A stretch of 64,000 nucleotides of DNA, from assembly GCF_900104085.1 (NCBI RefSeq), contig NZ_FNLD01000001.1, forward strand, positions 1,470,331 to 1,534,330. Direction: 5' to 3'. This DNA is from Pseudoxanthomonas sp. CF125. Its GTDB lineage: Bacteria > Pseudomonadota > Gammaproteobacteria > Xanthomonadales > Xanthomonadaceae. Of this stretch, positions 52,467 through 60,885 are shown in pieces; position 1 is the first letter of the stretch, and each line of letters opens with the position of its first letter. A model generated the notes under the pieces. That model ran no database searches. It was given only the letters and a program-made list of their open reading frames with translations, and had not been told where the DNA came from. Both the position numbers and the translations under genes were made by a program.

Positions 52467-52528
52467 TAAACGAATGGCCTAAACGAATGGCCTAAACGAA
52501 TGGCCTGAACGAATGCCCTAAGCGAATG
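52467..52528. repeat. 13-bp tandem repeat between divergent genes
   Basis: Three perfect copies of TAAACGAATGGCC (52467-52505), a fourth with two changes (52506-52518) and a partial fifth (TAAGCGAATG, to 52528). It is located in the 146-bp divergent space between the lysine fusion gene and the first phzF-like gene. Confidence 0.9.
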
Positions 52529-52563
52529 TTTCCAGACCAACCCACCGAACAAGGCCGACCCGC

Positions 52564-53439
52564 ATGACCGTGCGCCGCTACCTGCAACTCGATGTCTTCG
52601 CCGACCGGCCGGGGGCCGGCAATCCGCTGGGCGTGGTGTTCGACGCCTCCGATATGGAAGCGGACACGATGCAGGCTTATGCCGCCTGGGCGAACCTGTC
52701 CGAAACCATCTTCTTCCTGCCTCCCACCTCGGCGGAAGCCGACTATCGGGTGCGCATCTTCACCCCGCGCCAGGAACTGCCTTTTGCGGGCCACCCCAGC
52801 GTGGGTGCGGCCTGGGCAGCGCTGGACTCGGGTCTGGCGCAGGCGAAGGATGGCCGCCTGGTGCAGGAATGCGCGGCGGGTCTGCTTCCGATAAGAGTCG
52901 AACAACGCGATGCCACGCGTTTGATCCATGTCCGCGCGCCGCAGGCCCGGGAGGTGGAAACAGGAAGCCTCCATGCCGAAGCGCTGGCTCCCGCCTTGCA
53001 AGGCCTGCCGCGCGGCAAGCTCGCTCCCGCACTGTGGAACAACGGTCCGAACTGGTGGCTGGTGGAACTGGCCGATGCGGCCGCAGTGCGCGCGATGCGA
53101 GCCGATCTGCCCGCCATCGCCACGCTCAGCATCGCCAGCGACGCGGTTGGGCTTGTGGTATTCGGGCGGGCCAACGGCTCGGATCACGATCTGGCCGTGC
53201 GTGCGTACTGCCCCGCCGACGGCATACCGGAAGACCCGGTGACCGGCAGCGCCAACGCCAGCATCGCCGCGCTGCTGCACCATGCCGGTGCATTGCCCGG
53301 TGCGGAGGGACGCTATATCGCCAGCCAGGGTCGCGAACTGGGCCGCGATGGCCGGGTGGAAGTGCAGGTGGATAGCGAAAACGAGGTCTGGATCGGCGGC
53401 CGCGTACAGGCGGTTATCCGCGGCAGCGTGGATTGGTAA
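52564..53439 (+). CDS. PhzF-family isomerase/epimerase (copy 1)
   Basis: A 291-residue PhzF-fold protein. The opening LQLDVFADRPGAGNPLGVV, NLSETIFFLPP with the catalytic Glu, FAGHPSVGAAWAAL, and the late EDPVTGSANASIAALLHH are family signatures. PhzF and relatives act in secondary metabolism or as isomerases of unknown substrates; no phenazine genes are present here. Followed after 30 bp by a paralogue, so the pair is a tandem duplication and probably an operon. Confidence 0.9.
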   Translation: MTVRRYLQLDVFADRPGAGNPLGVVFDASDMEADTMQAYAAWANLSETIFFLPPTSAEADYRVRIFTPRQELPFAGHPSVGAAWAALDSGLAQAKDGRLVQECAAGLLPIRVEQRDATRLIHVRAPQAREVETGSLHAEALAPALQGLPRGKLAPALWNNGPNWWLVELADAAAVRAMRADLPAIATLSIASDAVGLVVFGRANGSDHDLAVRAYCPADGIPEDPVTGSANASIAALLHHAGALPGAEGRYIASQGRELGRDGRVEVQVDSENEVWIGGRVQAVIRGSVDW

Positions 53440-53469
53440 GCTGCACGGCCCCCACCACCCCACTCTCCC

Positions 53470-54345
53470 ATGACTTCACGCCGTTACGTGCAACTCGATG
53501 TCTTCGCCGATCGTCCGGGCGCAGGCAATCCGCTCGCCGTGGTTCTGGATGCAGAAGGGTTGGACGACGTCACCATGCAGGCGATCGCGCGCTGGACGCG
53601 GTTGCCGGAAACGACTTTCGTATTCCCGGCGACGAAACCGGAAGCCAGCTACGGCATCCGCATCTTCAGCCCACGCCGCGAAGTTCCCTTCGCCGGCCAC
53701 CCCAGCGTCGGCACTGCGCATGCGGTTCTGGAAGCGGGACTGGCGACGCCGCGCGACGGCCTGCTGGTGCAGGACGGCATCGCCGGACTGCTTCCCCTGC
53801 GCGTGATCGGCTCCGGCGCCACCCGCACCATCGCCGTACGCACGCCCCGCGCGAAGGTGATGGAAATCGCTTCGCCGGAGGATGCGCGGTTGCGCGATGT
53901 GCTTGGCAGCCTGCCGTTGGGCGATCTGCCGCCCGCCTTGATGGACGGCGGCCGCCGCTGGTGGCTGGCGGAACTGCGCGATGAAGCCGCACTGCGCTCG
54001 GCGACCCCGCCCTGGGAAGCGATCGGCAAGCTGGCGCATGAAACCGAAAGCATGGGCATGTGCGTGTTTGCGCGCAGCGACGATCCGGTTTACTTCCTGG
54101 CGGTGCGCGCCTGGGTAGGCGCTCCGGCGCAATTCGAGGATGCGGCCTCGGGCGCGGCCAATGCGACGCTGGCTGCGTGGCTGGCTTCGCAAAACGCGCT
54201 GCCCGGCAACGATGGCCGCTACCGGATCAGCCAAGGACGCGAAGTGGGCTATGACGCGATCATCGAGTTGCATGTAGATGGAGAAGGCGAAGTTTGGTCA
54301 GGCGGGCGCATCTGCAATGTGGTGACTGGCCGAATCGATTGGTGA
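53470..54345 (+). CDS. PhzF-family isomerase/epimerase (copy 2)
   Basis: A 291-residue paralogue of the preceding gene, the same length, with shared YVQLDVFADRPGAGNPLAVV, RLPETTFVFPA and FAGHPSVGTAHAVL. The catalytic Glu is kept, but the conserved EDPxTGSA motif reads FEDAASGAANATL, so substrate handling may differ. The two copies diverge strongly in the middle, arguing for an old duplication. A strong terminator follows. Confidence 0.88.
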   Translation: MTSRRYVQLDVFADRPGAGNPLAVVLDAEGLDDVTMQAIARWTRLPETTFVFPATKPEASYGIRIFSPRREVPFAGHPSVGTAHAVLEAGLATPRDGLLVQDGIAGLLPLRVIGSGATRTIAVRTPRAKVMEIASPEDARLRDVLGSLPLGDLPPALMDGGRRWWLAELRDEAALRSATPPWEAIGKLAHETESMGMCVFARSDDPVYFLAVRAWVGAPAQFEDAASGAANATLAAWLASQNALPGNDGRYRISQGREVGYDAIIELHVDGEGEVWSGGRICNVVTGRIDW

Positions 54346-54383
54346 TCAGAAAAACCCGCAGACAGCCGCATAGGATGACGGCC

Positions 54384-54418
54384 AAAAAAAGGAGCCTTTC
54401 GGCTCCTTTTTCTTTTTA
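54384..54418. terminator. bidirectional terminator between phzF-like 2 and glycine-zipper gene
   Basis: AAAAAAGGAGCC-TTTC-GGCTCCTTTTT followed by CTTTTT gives a stem of about 11 bp, with an A-run on one side and a T-run on the other. It serves the two convergent genes. Confidence 0.9.
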
Positions 54419-54433
54419 CTCCGAGCAAAAGCC

Positions 54434-55156
54434 TCATTCCGCCTGCACATCCACCCGTACCCGGATACGGTCGCCGGGATGGTAATTGGTGCGCGTGTGG
54501 TAGGTGCGGTTGGCGTATTCGTAGGTCACGTCGTAGCCATTGAGGCTCTCGTCGTCGCCGTAGCCGTCACCGTAATAGCCATCGCGGCTGGTGACCGGCA
54601 CCGGATCGCAGACCCGCACTGTGCCGCGGCGCTGGTATTGGCGATTGCGCTGCGAGCTGTCGTAGATGGACCGGCCGGCCATGCCGCCGACCATGGAACC
54701 CACTGCCGTACCGACATAACGCCCGCTGCCATCGCCGACCTTGCTGCCCAACACCGCGCCCGCGATGCCGCCGATCACCGTCGCCACCGTGCGGCTGGTT
54801 TCGTTTCCGTTGCCGCGGTAGCCATCGTCGCGGCCGTAGTAGCCGTTGTCGCGATCGTAGCGGTCGTCCCGATTGTAGTAGCCGTCGTTGCCCGTGTAGA
54901 CGTCATCGGCCTGGCGGTAATAACACTGGCTCGACTGCTGCGAGGTGCGGTTGCGATAGCCGGAGCCGATGACCGGGTCCACGCGCAGCACCCGCGCGTA
55001 ATCGTAGGTCGCGCCCTGTCCCTGGTAGGAGTCGGACGTGTACGGGTCGGAACCGTCGTAGCGATCGTCTTGCCCGTAGTAACCGGACGACTGCGCAAAG
55101 GCGGTACCGGTGAAGGCAAAGCCTGCGACTAGCAGGCCGGCGGAAAGGCGTTTCAT
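54434..55156 (-). CDS. glycine-zipper 2TM-domain envelope protein
   Basis: A 240-residue exported protein. It has a signal peptide (LLVAGFAFTGTAFAQ), a Tyr/Asp/Arg/Asn-rich region with repeated YxxDDRYD/YxRDD units (residues about 20-118), and then a glycine zipper (VATVIGGIAGAVLGSKVGDGSGRYVGTAVGSMVGGMAGRSIYD). A C-terminal strand-rich end follows. The zipper matches 2TM-type outer-membrane proteins such as SlyB/Rick17kDa relatives. GGGAG precedes the ATG. Function unknown; likely envelope-associated. Confidence 0.88.
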   Translation of the reverse strand: MKRLSAGLLVAGFAFTGTAFAQSSGYYGQDDRYDGSDPYTSDSYQGQGATYDYARVLRVDPVIGSGYRNRTSQQSSQCYYRQADDVYTGNDGYYNRDDRYDRDNGYYGRDDGYRGNGNETSRTVATVIGGIAGAVLGSKVGDGSGRYVGTAVGSMVGGMAGRSIYDSSQRNRQYQRRGTVRVCDPVPVTSRDGYYGDGYGDDESLNGYDVTYEYANRTYHTRTNYHPGDRIRVRVDVQAE

Positions 55157-55226
55157 CTGAGCAGGCTCCCAACGCCGAAGTGGCGCAGACGCATCGTCGA
55201 ATCACACGGGTTAAACAAGTCTGAAC

Positions 55227-55919
55227 TCAGCCGACATGTCCAAGTCGGTTTAGCCATGCGACAGCTTGGGTGGCGATCGCTGGCGCCTGGCGACCCAGCA
55301 AAGGCCCGACATGGCTGTTTGCAAGCGTTTCCAGTCGATCCGCCCGCCAGACCTGCACCCACTCGAAAATAATCTCCGGCGGCACGTCCTCATCCTGCCT
55401 GGAAACCACGAACAGCGCAGGGCAATCGGGTTTTGCGACTTCCACGCCCGCATGCGCCTGGCTCAGCGCCTGTCCCGATTCGTCGCGCCAGTGGCGAAAA
55501 GCCCACAGGGCACTCGCATCGTCCGCGTCCTGCATCGCCTGACATGTGGAATGCAGCCGCGCATTCCGTTGCCAGGGAACCACCGGCTCCCATGAGCGCG
55601 CAGGCAATCGCCGGTGCCATGGCGCAGGCGGCAGCGGATTGACCAGCACCAAGGCATCCGCTTCGCCCGCGCACATCGCGGCCAGCAATCCGCCCAGGCT
55701 GGCGCCCACCAACACGCGCGGGCGCTGCAAAGCCTGCAGCGCCGCCCGTACCTGCGCCGCGTAGTCTTGCAGCGCGGTGGCGCCCAATCCCTGCGCAGCG
55801 GGCTGTAGTTCCAAAACCTGCGCCGCAATGGCGTGCGCCTCCAGCACGCCGTGCCACCGGTTCCATTCCCAGGCGCCGCCGCCGGCGCCGTGGATCAGCA
55901 AAGCATTCCAGTCACTCAA
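55227..55919 (-). CDS. alpha/beta-hydrolase
   Basis: A 230-residue cytosolic hydrolase. It has an oxyanion [13 protein letters not shown] motif near the start, nucleophile GASLGG ([14 protein letters not shown]), Asp in [13 protein letters not shown] and a late His in [11 protein letters not shown]. Substrate unknown. The start appears to be TTG at 55919, giving an eight-base overlap with the OsmC gene and a GGAAG site nine bases ahead. Probably an operon with osmC. Confidence 0.82.
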   Translation of the reverse strand: MSDWNALLIHGAGGGAWEWNRWHGVLEAHAIAAQVLELQPAAQGLGATALQDYAAQVRAALQALQRPRVLVGASLGGLLAAMCAGEADALVLVNPLPPAPWHRRLPARSWEPVVPWQRNARLHSTCQAMQDADDASALWAFRHWRDESGQALSQAHAGVEVAKPDCPALFVVSRQDEDVPPEIIFEWVQVWRADRLETLANSHVGPLLGRQAPAIATQAVAWLNRLGHVG

Positions 55920-56352
55920 CCAAAGTCGCTTCCAGGGTCACCGGCACGGCCAGCGCACGGGAAATGACGCAACCGGCCTTTGCCGCATGCGCGATCTCGT
56001 CGAATTTGGCGGCGTCGATGCCCGGCACCTTGGCCGACATGACCAGCTTCACTCCGGTCACGGTCGGGCCCGGATCGGCACCGGGTTCCATCGACACTTC
56101 GGCGCGCGTGTTGATGCTGTCGGCGATGAAGCCTTCCTTTCCCAGCACCGCCGAGAGCGCCATGGTGAAGCAGCCCGCATGCGCGGCGGCCAGCAATTCT
56201 TCCGGGTTGGTGCCCTTCTCGTCGCCGAAGCGCGTCTTGAAGGAATAATTCTGTGCGGCGAACAATCCGCTCTGCGGCGTGCTCAGGTTGCCTTTGCCGG
56301 ACATCAGGTCGCCGCTCCATGCCGCGTCGGCGAATCGTTTCAAGGCTGCCAT
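55912..56352 (-). CDS. osmC: OsmC-family peroxiredoxin
   Basis: A 146-residue OsmC/Ohr-fold protein. The two redox cysteines lie in [16 protein letters not shown] and [15 protein letters not shown], the spacing of the family. The OsmC-type N-terminus ([23 protein letters not shown]) favours OsmC over Ohr. It reduces organic hydroperoxides with cytosolic thiols. The ATG at 56352 begins the conserved region; an upstream in-frame start would add a poor basic extension. Coupled to the hydrolase downstream. Confidence 0.9.
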   Translation of the reverse strand: MAALKRFADAAWSGDLMSGKGNLSTPQSGLFAAQNYSFKTRFGDEKGTNPEELLAAAHAGCFTMALSAVLGKEGFIADSINTRAEVSMEPGADPGPTVTGVKLVMSAKVPGIDAAKFDEIAHAAKAGCVISRALAVPVTLEATLVE

Positions 56353-56562
56353 TTCGTACTCCTGGGTTGGGGGAGCGCGAAGCTTACACCCGGCCCTGTT
56401 TACGGGCCGTACCGCAGTGCGACTTGACCGCCCCGCGCGCTGCCGCAATGCTGGCCGCCCGCCATGACCGCCCGCCGGGCGTCACGCTCCTCACTCGTCC
56501 AGGACGCTCGGCCCGGACTGCCATGACGGCCCTTTACTCCATACCTTGGGAGGAACGGCCTC

Positions 56563-58608
56563 ATGCCTTATTCGACAGCGCAAATCCGCAACGTGGCCTT
56601 GGCAGGCCACCCCGGCGCCGGCAAAACCACCTTGTTCGAAGCCCTGCTGCATGCCGGCGGCGCCCTGCAGACGGCAGGCACGATCGAACGCGGCAGTACC
56701 GTGTCCGATCACGACCCGATGGAAAAAGACCGTGGCCACTCCATGGACAGCGCCATCGCCAGCACGGATCACTCGGACATACATGTCAATCTGATCGATA
56801 CCCCCGGCTACCCGGATTTCCGCGGCCCCACCCTGTCGGCATTGGCTGCGGTGGAAACCGTGGCGATAGTGGTGGATGCCGACACCGGCGTCGGCTACGG
56901 CACGCGCCGCATGATGGAACACGCCAAGGCGCGCAACCTGTGCCGCGTCATCCTGATCAACAAGATCGATCACCCGGGCGCCAAGCTCGGGGCCCTGCTC
57001 GACAACCTGCGCGAGACCTTCGGTCCCGAGGTGCTGCCGCTCAATCTCCCGGCCGAAGGCGGCAAGCGCGTAGTCGACTGTTTCTGGAAACCCACCGGCG
57101 ACAGCAACCTGGGCCCGGTCGCCGCCTGGCACCAGAAAATCATCGACCAGGTGGTCGAAGTGAACGAGACGGTGATGGACCGCTATCTGGACCAGGGCGA
57201 ATCCGGATTGAAGGGCGAGGAGCTGCACGATGCCTTCGAGCAGTGCCTGCGCGAAGGGCATCTGGTGCCGGTGTGCTTCGTGTCGGCGCGCAGCGGCGTC
57301 GGTGTCAGGGAACTGCTGGATATCGCCGAGAAACTGTTTCCGCACCCCGGCGAGGGCAATCCGCCGCCGTTCGTCAAAGGCAGTGGCGACAATGCGGCGC
57401 CGATCGAGGCCAAGCCCGACCCCGATGCACATGTGATCGCCGACGTGTTCAAGATCGTCAACGATCCTTTCGTGGGCAAACTCGGTATCTTCCGTGTGTA
57501 CCAAGGCACGGTGCGGAAAGACACTCAGCTGTTCGTCGATGACGGCCGCAAACCGTTCAAGGTCGCGCACCTGTACAAGATCAAGGGCAAGGATCACGTG
57601 GAAATCGACGAAGCCATCCCCGGCGACATCGCCGCTGTGGCCAAGATCGAGGATCTGCATTTCGACGCAGTGCTGCACGACAGCCACGACGAGGACGAGA
57701 TCCGCCTGGCCCCGCTGGCTTTTCCCAAACCGATGTTCGGGCTGGCCATCGAAGCGACCCGCAAGGGCCAGGAACAGAAGCTCGCCACCGCCCTGCACCG
57801 GCTCGCGGAGGAAGACCCGTGTTTCCGCGTGGAACACGAATCGGAAACCAACGAAACCGTGATCCGCGGCCTGTCGGACCTGCATCTTCGCGTCAACCTG
57901 GACCGGCTGAAGGAGCGGCATGGCGTGGAAGTCACTTCGCGGCCGCCGCGCATCGCCTACCGCGAAACGATAGGAATAGCGGCCGAAGGCCATCACCGGC
58001 ACAAGAAACAGACCGGCGGCGCGGGCCAGTTCGGCGAAGTCTTCCTGCGCATCGAACCGCTGCCGCGTGGCGGCGGCTTCGAGTTCGTCGATGCGGTCAA
58101 AGGCGGAACCATCCCCGGCCAGTACTTGCCGGCGGTCGAAAAAGGCGTGCGCCAGGTGCTGCAGGGCGGCGCCCTTGCCGGCTATCCGATCCAGGACGTG
58201 CGCGTAACCGTCTACGACGGCAAGCACCATGCGGTGGACAGCAAGGAAATCGCCTTCGTCGCCGCCGGCAAAAAGGCGTTTCTGGATGCCATCGGCAAGG
58301 CGCGGCCGCAAGTGCTGGAACCCATCGTGGATCTGGAGGTCAGCGCGCCCGAAGCCCAGGTCGGCGATATCACCGGCGGCCTCTCTTCCAAGCGCGCGCG
58401 CATCAACGGCACCGACACGGCGCGCGGGGAGATCGTGGTGAAAGCGCAAGTGCCGCTGTCGGAGCTGGAAGGTTATGCGGCGGAACTGAAATCCGTAACC
58501 GCCGGCAAGGGCCGCTACCGCCTGGATTTCAGCCACTACGAGCCGGTACCGGGGAATGTGCAGCAGAAACTGGTGGAATCCTATAAGCCGAAGCACGAGG
58601 AGGACTGA
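56563..58608 (+). CDS. elongation factor G-like GTPase lacking the catalytic histidine
   Basis: A 681-residue EF-G-like protein. G1 is GHPGAGKTT (residues 15-23), G3 is DTPGYPDF (79-86, tyrosine instead of the catalytic histidine), and G4 is NKID. Domains II to V are present: GKLGIFRVYQGTVR, GLAIEATRKGQEQK, QTGGAGQFGEV and GGLSSKRARINGTD. The switch I region reads EKDRGHSMDSA rather than ERGITIT. This is the EF-G2/FusA2-type subfamily, not the essential translocase; its role in bacteria is unclear. GGGAGGA precedes the ATG by eight bases. Confidence 0.9.
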   Translation: MPYSTAQIRNVALAGHPGAGKTTLFEALLHAGGALQTAGTIERGSTVSDHDPMEKDRGHSMDSAIASTDHSDIHVNLIDTPGYPDFRGPTLSALAAVETVAIVVDADTGVGYGTRRMMEHAKARNLCRVILINKIDHPGAKLGALLDNLRETFGPEVLPLNLPAEGGKRVVDCFWKPTGDSNLGPVAAWHQKIIDQVVEVNETVMDRYLDQGESGLKGEELHDAFEQCLREGHLVPVCFVSARSGVGVRELLDIAEKLFPHPGEGNPPPFVKGSGDNAAPIEAKPDPDAHVIADVFKIVNDPFVGKLGIFRVYQGTVRKDTQLFVDDGRKPFKVAHLYKIKGKDHVEIDEAIPGDIAAVAKIEDLHFDAVLHDSHDEDEIRLAPLAFPKPMFGLAIEATRKGQEQKLATALHRLAEEDPCFRVEHESETNETVIRGLSDLHLRVNLDRLKERHGVEVTSRPPRIAYRETIGIAAEGHHRHKKQTGGAGQFGEVFLRIEPLPRGGGFEFVDAVKGGTIPGQYLPAVEKGVRQVLQGGALAGYPIQDVRVTVYDGKHHAVDSKEIAFVAAGKKAFLDAIGKARPQVLEPIVDLEVSAPEAQVGDITGGLSSKRARINGTDTARGEIVVKAQVPLSELEGYAAELKSVTAGKGRYRLDFSHYEPVPGNVQQKLVESYKPKHEED

Positions 58609-58637
58609 AGCGCCCGCTTCTTGACAGCCTAAGAAGC

Positions 58638-58723
58638 GTAGCCCGGGTGGAGCGCAGCGATACCCGGGGGCTCTGCGATGGCGAGGAAAAGACCCGTGCA
58701 TCGCTGCGCTCCACTCGGGCTAC
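58638..58723. repeat. inverted pair of GTAGCCCGGGTGGAGCGCAG repeats
   Basis: Arms 58638-58661 and 58700-58723 pair with one mismatch; each begins with a GTAG head. It lies between the EF-G-like and pilin-domain genes. Confidence 0.88.
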
Positions 58724-58775
58724 CAGTGATTGAAATTCTGATAGCTTTAAACCTTCCTCGCTCCGAAGGCTTTCC

Positions 58776-59342
58776 ATGAAGCAGTTGGCGATCTCCCTGT
58801 TCGGCACGCTTCTCGGCATAGGCCTGGCCCTGTTCCTGTACGACCACTTCATAGTCCAGCCCCGCGAAGCCAGGCGCGCCGAGGCAGCCACTGTGAATTT
58901 TTCACAGGCGGCCGAGCAAGCGAAGAAAATCACGGCCAGCGTCGATGCCTCGGTCAAGCAAAGCATCGACAGCGCCCAGCAGGCGTTCGAGGCGCAGGCT
59001 GCGGACCAGAACAAGCGCCGTATGGCGGCCGAAGCCATCGCGCAGACCCAGATATACAAGGTGGCGTTGACCGAATCCTTCATGAGCAATGGTAAATGGC
59101 CCACCAAGGCATCCGATGCTGGCCTGCAGCAGGTCAACGAGAAGGTGGGGGGTGCCATACGCAACATTTCCGTCGGCGACCATGGAACCATCACGGTTAC
59201 CTTCGATGGCAACTTCGCCGAAGGCGCGCTGTTCCAGCTCATTCCCCAGGCCGATTCCGACACCTATCAGGTACGTTGGCAATGCAGGACTTCCGGCGAT
59301 CCCGACCTCAAGCGCTATCTGCCCGACTGTTCCCAGAGCTGA
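58776..59342 (+). CDS. membrane-anchored protein with a pilin-like C-terminal domain
   Basis: A 188-residue protein. One N-terminal membrane helix (ISLFGTLLGIGLALFLYDHFIV) has no class III pilin signal. A coiled-coil segment (NFSQAAEQAKKITASVDASVKQSIDSAQQAF) follows. The C-terminal part resembles the type IV pilin globular fold: FMSNGKWPTKASDAGL, GAIRNISVGDHGTITVTFDG, FQLIPQA, YQVRWQC and LPDCSQS with two terminal cysteines likely disulfide-linked. The function is unknown. The pilin relation is inferred from the WxC..P..C pattern and glycine strand. Confidence 0.75.
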   Translation: MKQLAISLFGTLLGIGLALFLYDHFIVQPREARRAEAATVNFSQAAEQAKKITASVDASVKQSIDSAQQAFEAQAADQNKRRMAAEAIAQTQIYKVALTESFMSNGKWPTKASDAGLQQVNEKVGGAIRNISVGDHGTITVTFDGNFAEGALFQLIPQADSDTYQVRWQCRTSGDPDLKRYLPDCSQS

Positions 59343-59597
59343 GTCGAGGCCCTGTAGGCGCTCAGAGCGACTTCGATTCCATCGTCAATACCCGCAATGC
59401 TGCAACCGCATACTTGCCGTCTCTCACACAAAACTTGCCGCCGAAGCCGGCCGGTTATCAGTTCATCGCAAAAAAATACATGAAAAAGGGTGTTTTTTAT
59501 GCTTTTGGTATTGGCGTAGCCGAATAATTGCCCTACATTGCCCATGCCGACGTGGTCGGCCCGATTACCCACCTATTGACTGTAAAACAGGACATTT

Positions 59598-59987
59598 ATG
59601 GCAACGAGCAAGAAAAAAGCTGCGCCCAAGAAGGCCGCCCCGAAGAAAGCCGCCGCTAAGCCGGCAGCACCCAAGCCCATCAAGGAAGCTCTGAGCAAGT
59701 CCGGTCTGGTAGCACACCTCGCCGAAGCCGCTAGCGTCGCTGCGAAGGACGTCCGCGCCATCCTGGCGTCGCTGGAACATGCGGTCGCCGGTTCGATCAG
59801 CAAGAAGGGCGCAGGTTCGTTCACCCTGCCCGGCCTGCTGAAGATCACCGCCGTCAACGTGCCGGCCAAGCCGAAGCGCAAGGGCATCAACCCGTTCACC
59901 AAGGAAGAGCAGTGGTTCGCCGCCAAGCCTGCTTCGGTGAAGGTGAAGGTTCGCCCGCTGAAGAAGCTGAAGGACGCCGCTGCCTGA
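59598..59987 (+). CDS. HU-family DNA-binding protein with a histone H1-like tail
   Basis: A 129-residue nucleoid protein. The N-terminal tail is Lys/Ala/Pro-rich (SKKKAAPKKAAPKKAAAKPAAPKP), similar to histone H1 tails. The HU fold follows: ALSKSGLVAHLAEAASVAAKDVRAILASLEHAV, then the beta-arm GSFTLPGLLKI and a conserved NPFTKEEQWFAAKPA. It should bind DNA broadly and help package the nucleoid. The upstream 255 bp holds nothing recognisable except an AT-rich segment (59461-59530) that may contain the promoter. A clear terminator follows. Confidence 0.92.
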   Translation: MATSKKKAAPKKAAPKKAAAKPAAPKPIKEALSKSGLVAHLAEAASVAAKDVRAILASLEHAVAGSISKKGAGSFTLPGLLKITAVNVPAKPKRKGINPFTKEEQWFAAKPASVKVKVRPLKKLKDAAA

Positions 59988-60010
59988 TTGCAGCGCTCCA
60001 CGCAGTACCC

Positions 60011-60043
60011 ACTCGGGACGGCATTGCCGTCCCGAGTCGTTTC
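60011..60043 (+). terminator. intrinsic terminator of the HU-like gene
   Basis: The 13-bp stem ACTCGGGACGGCA / TGCCGTCCCGAGT with a one-base loop is followed by CGTTTCT, 24 bases after the stop. Confidence 0.85.
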
Positions 60044-60065
60044 TGGCGCACGAAAAATCCGCAGC

Positions 60066-60092
60066 GTAGGTCGGGGCTACGCCCCCGACTGC
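60066..60092. repeat. GTAGGTCGGGG palindromic repeat
   Basis: GTAGGTCGGGG-CTAC-GCCCCCGAC is a short GTAG-headed palindrome, single copy here, related to fragments at 3558-3595. Confidence 0.65.
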
Positions 60093-60221
60093 CCCACTGC
60101 ACGTCGGCCACATAGAGCCTTCCGAATTCGCGCCGACAACTCCATGCCATTGGTCACGCTTGACGATCGGCAAATGCGGCCGCAGTTATAAAGGTCAACC
60201 CCTACTCAGGAACCGCAAAAA

Positions 60222-60878
60222 ATGAAGATCCAGGGCTTTCTGGACCACCTGCTCAAATCCGCGCAAGGCGGCGGCAACGCAACCGATGCGGCGCCCGCAC
60301 AGGGCGGCCTGGGCGGCATGCTCAATGCCGATTTCGGCAAAGGCGCCCTGGCCGGCGGCGCGCTGGGCCTGCTGCTGGGCAAGAACAAGACCACGCGCAA
60401 GCTGGCCACTTATGGCGGACTGGCGGCGATCGGCGTGATGGCCTACAAGGCTTACGGCGACTACAAGCAGCAACAAGGCGGCGCCGCAGCCGAACCGCAG
60501 ACGGTCGACCGCCTGCCGCCGCCGCAGGTCGAACTGCACAGCCAAGCGATCCTCAAGGCGCTGGTGGCCGCCGCCAAGGCCGACGGCCATATCGATGCGC
60601 GCGAACGCCAGGTGATCGAGGGCGAGTTCACCCGCATCAATCAGGACGCCGAATTGCAGCAGTGGCTGCACGCGGAGCTGGAGAAGCCGCTGGACCCGGC
60701 CGAAGTCGCGCGCGCCGCCAGCACTCCGGAAATCGCTTCGGAAATGTACCTCGCCAGTCTGATGGCCGCCGACGAACAGAATTTCATGGAACGCGCCTAC
60801 CTGGATGAGCTGGCGCGGCAGCTGAAATTGGACGACGCGTTGAAGCTGAGACTGGAACAGCAGATCAGGCAGGCCTGA
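60222..60878 (+). CDS. YebE-family TerB/DUF533 protein
   Basis: A 218-residue protein. A glycine-rich membrane segment (FGKGALAGGALGLLLGKNKTTRKLATYGGLAAIGVMAYKAY) precedes a Gln/Ala linker. The TerB-like DUF533 helical domain follows: SQAILKALVAAAKADGHIDARERQVIEGEF and SEMYLASLMAADEQNFMERAYLDELARQL. YebE relatives are inner-membrane proteins induced by envelope stress in enterics; the role here is not known. It ends eight bp before an M23 peptidase gene, probably cotranscribed. Confidence 0.9.
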   Translation: MKIQGFLDHLLKSAQGGGNATDAAPAQGGLGGMLNADFGKGALAGGALGLLLGKNKTTRKLATYGGLAAIGVMAYKAYGDYKQQQGGAAAEPQTVDRLPPPQVELHSQAILKALVAAAKADGHIDARERQVIEGEFTRINQDAELQQWLHAELEKPLDPAEVARAASTPEIASEMYLASLMAADEQNFMERAYLDELARQLKLDDALKLRLEQQIRQA

Positions 60879-60885
60879 AACCGCC

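Noticed and set aside
49811..52495. 894-codon open frame on the plus strand opposite the lysC/lysA fusion
   Set aside because: Antisense shadow with His/Gln/Arg-rich sequence; the fusion enzyme on the other strand has complete catalytic motifs.
49817..52563. Lysine riboswitch upstream of the lysine fusion gene
   Set aside because: Only 146 bp separate the divergent genes, mostly a 13-bp tandem repeat; no conserved lysine-aptamer core was seen.
52564..54345. Phenazine biosynthesis cluster
   Set aside because: Only PhzF-fold proteins occur, with no phzA-E or phzG; the fold is common in unrelated enzymes.
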